64,000 nucleotides of DNA. Source: Marichromatium gracile (lineage in GTDB: Bacteria; Pseudomonadota; Gammaproteobacteria; Chromatiales; Chromatiaceae). Position numbers and translations under genes: made by a program. The notes below the pieces were generated by a model. It ran no database searches. It saw only the letters and a list, made by a program, of their open reading frames with translations, and was not told the DNA's origin. The DNA lies in NCBI RefSeq assembly GCF_004343155.1, contig NZ_SMDC01000001.1, forward strand, positions 434,001 to 498,000, read 5' to 3'. Shown in pieces: positions 62,676-64,000 of this stretch; positions within the stretch are counted from its first letter, which is position 1; every line of letters starts with the position of its first letter.

Positions 62676-63848
62676 TTGCGCGTGCCCCGACTCGTGCCCG
62701 ACCCCGAACCCCATTCCCTCACGCCGCCGGTGTCCACCGGCGAGGCCAGCGTGCGTGCCGCCGCGCTCGCCGATCTCGACGAGCTGCTCCGCCTCGAGAC
62801 CCAGTGTTTCACCAGCGACCGCATCAGTCGCCGGCAATGGCGCTATCTGCTCACCCGTGCCCGGGCGCACACCCTGGTGGTGACGCGTGCCGATCGGGTG
62901 GTCGGCTATGTGCTGCTGCTGTTCAGTCGCGCCACCTCGGTGGCGCGGCTCTACTCGATCGCCGTCGACCCCGACACCCGTGGCGAGGGCGTCGGCCGGA
63001 CGCTGGTCGAGGCGGCCGAGCGTGCCGCCTGGGCGCAGGATCGCGCCTATCTGCGCCTCGAGATCCGGCGTGACAACCGCGCCTCGCAGGCGTTGTTCGA
63101 GGGCGCCGGCTATCGCCGCTTCGCGACGCGCGCCGATTACTACGAAGACCGCATGGCGGCGCTGCGCTACGAGAAGCCGCTGGCCCCGGGGTTGAAGCCG
63201 GCCTTCGATCGGGTGCCCTTCTACGAGCAGACCCTCGACTTCACCTGTGGCCCGGCCTCGCTGATGATGGCGATGCGGGCGCTGCGCCCGGCGCTGGTCC
63301 TCGACCGCGCCCTGGAGCTGCGGCTGTGGCGCGAATCGACCACCATCTTCATGACCTCGGGACACGGCGGCTGTGGCCCGCTGGGGCTGGCGCTGGCCGC
63401 CGATCGGCGCGGCTTCGCCGTCAGCGTCCACGTCAACGACCCCGGGGTGCCGCTGATCGACTCGGTGCGCAGCCCCGAGAAGAAGGCGGTGATGCGCCTG
63501 GTGCACGAGGACATGCTCGCCGAGGCCGGGCGGGTGGGCCTGGCGGTGCACTACGAGCGTCTGCCCCTGGAGGCGGTCGAGCGTCACTGGGAGGGCGGCG
63601 CGGTGCCGCTGGTGCTGATCAGCTCCTATCGCATCTATCAGGAGAAGTTCCCCCACTGGGTGGTGGTCACCGGGTTCGACGCGCGCTTCGTCTATGTCCA
63701 CGACCCCTATGTCGACGCCGAGCGCGGCGAGACCCGGCTCGACTCGATGGACATGCCGATCCAGCGCGCCGAGTTCACCCGCATGGCCCGCTACGGGCGG
63801 GTCGGGCTGCAGGCGGTGGTGCTGGTGGCGGAGGCGCATCATGGCTGA
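62676..63848 (+). CDS. GNAT acetyltransferase fused to a C39-like cysteine peptidase domain
   Basis: About 390 residues. The GNAT domain (about 25-170) has the acetyl-CoA loop AVDPDTRGEGVGRTLVEAAE. The second half is a papain-like C39 domain with Cys191 in LDFTCGPASLMMAM (preceded by the oxyanion Gln), His327 in KFPHWVVVTGFD and Asp343 in VHDPYVD, a complete triad. The start is uncertain: no ATG is available; TTG 62676, GTG 62682 and GTG 62694 are candidates. It overlaps the RimK-like gene by 8 bases. GNAT-C39 proteins paired with RLAN-type ATP-grasp proteins were described by comparative genomics as predicted peptide-modifying systems. Confidence 0.85.
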   Translation: MRVPRLVPDPEPHSLTPPVSTGEASVRAAALADLDELLRLETQCFTSDRISRRQWRYLLTRARAHTLVVTRADRVVGYVLLLFSRATSVARLYSIAVDPDTRGEGVGRTLVEAAERAAWAQDRAYLRLEIRRDNRASQALFEGAGYRRFATRADYYEDRMAALRYEKPLAPGLKPAFDRVPFYEQTLDFTCGPASLMMAMRALRPALVLDRALELRLWRESTTIFMTSGHGGCGPLGLALAADRRGFAVSVHVNDPGVPLIDSVRSPEKKAVMRLVHEDMLAEAGRVGLAVHYERLPLEAVERHWEGGAVPLVLISSYRIYQEKFPHWVVVTGFDARFVYVHDPYVDAERGETRLDSMDMPIQRAEFTRMARYGRVGLQAVVLVAEAHHG

Positions 63849-64000
63849 GCACCTGCTGGTGGTGGAGCGTCCCGCGGCCTGGGCGGGGCGAATGCCGGGG
63901 GTGGCCGTGGTCGACGTGCGCGACTATCTCGCCGGTGGCGAGCATGCCGCGCGGCGCGGGCTGCGGGTGATCAATCTCTGCGACAGCTACCGCTATCGCT
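63841..64000 (+). CDS. RimK-like ATP-grasp protein with RLAN N-terminal domain (5' end only)
   Basis: 53 codons before the window ends. It begins MAEHLLVVERPAAWAGRMPG and continues through VVDVRDYLAGGEHAARRGLRVINLCDSYRYR, which fits the N-terminal domain found in front of RimK-type ATP-grasp ligases. The ATP-grasp region itself lies beyond the edge. The 8-base overlap with the GNAT-C39 gene shows tight coupling. Members are predicted to form amide bonds between amino acids and a peptide or metabolite. Confidence 0.7.
   Translation, partial: MAEHLLVVERPAAWAGRMPGVAVVDVRDYLAGGEHAARRGLRVINLCDSYRYR

Overview
The window is a high-GC, gene-dense chromosomal segment from a gammaproteobacterium. The gene set (rnf beside nifLA, a sulfide:quinone oxidoreductase-like flavoprotein, ubiquinone genes in ubiE-ubiJ-ubiB order, and extensive glycine betaine transport) points to a diazotrophic, sulfide-oxidising, salt-adapted organism. 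A purple sulfur bacterium of the Chromatiaceae, perhaps a marine one, fits best. That placement is inferred from gene content; no photosynthesis or rRNA gene lies in the window. I see no tRNA, rRNA, insertion sequence, phage or CRISPR array.

Region 1 (1-7337) holds nitrogen-fixation control and electron supply. rnfABCDG (leftward, rnfG cut by the window edge) and nifLA (rightward) diverge from a 276-base control region. It contains a sigma-54 type -24/-12 element facing each way and two TGT-N10-ACA sites of the NifA enhancer type. Region 2 (7345-24924) is mostly housekeeping in conserved arrangements: gmk-rpoZ-spoT, yicC opposite a Ser/Thr kinase and rph-rdgB, yggS-proC-yggT-yggU-DUF4426, pyrE, argB, dut-coaBC, radC, and a TtcA-family gene with a metallophosphoesterase. 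Region 3 (25126-35703) holds accessory functions: a GNAT-nitrilase fusion, Hsp20, a three-module LplT/acyltransferase/acyl-ligase fusion, an SQR-DUF1641 pair with a divergent winged-helix regulator, and azoR-pirin with a divergent LysR regulator.

Region 4 (35739-46028) is an osmoadaptation block, all leftward: a BCCT betaine/choline carrier, TrkH, a glycosyltransferase, and a betaine ABC operon proV-proW-proX with a porin gene translationally coupled to it and a second proX copy after a terminator-like hairpin. Region 5 (46372-52834) holds hslVU, a DUF971 gene, ubiE-ubiJ-ubiB and a methyltransferase. Region 6 (52831-64000) is signalling and surface/peptide chemistry: two tandem histidine kinase genes, an FMN alpha-hydroxy-acid dehydrogenase, a chemoreceptor with a structured leader, a two-gene polysaccharide ABC exporter, and the start of a GNAT/C39-peptidase plus RimK-like ATP-grasp operon.

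Best leads for follow-up are the rnf/nifLA control region, the porin inside the betaine operon, the GNAT-C39/ATP-grasp operon with a possible small peptide gene in front, the structured leader of the chemoreceptor, and the antisense overlap of the ttcA-like gene with radC.
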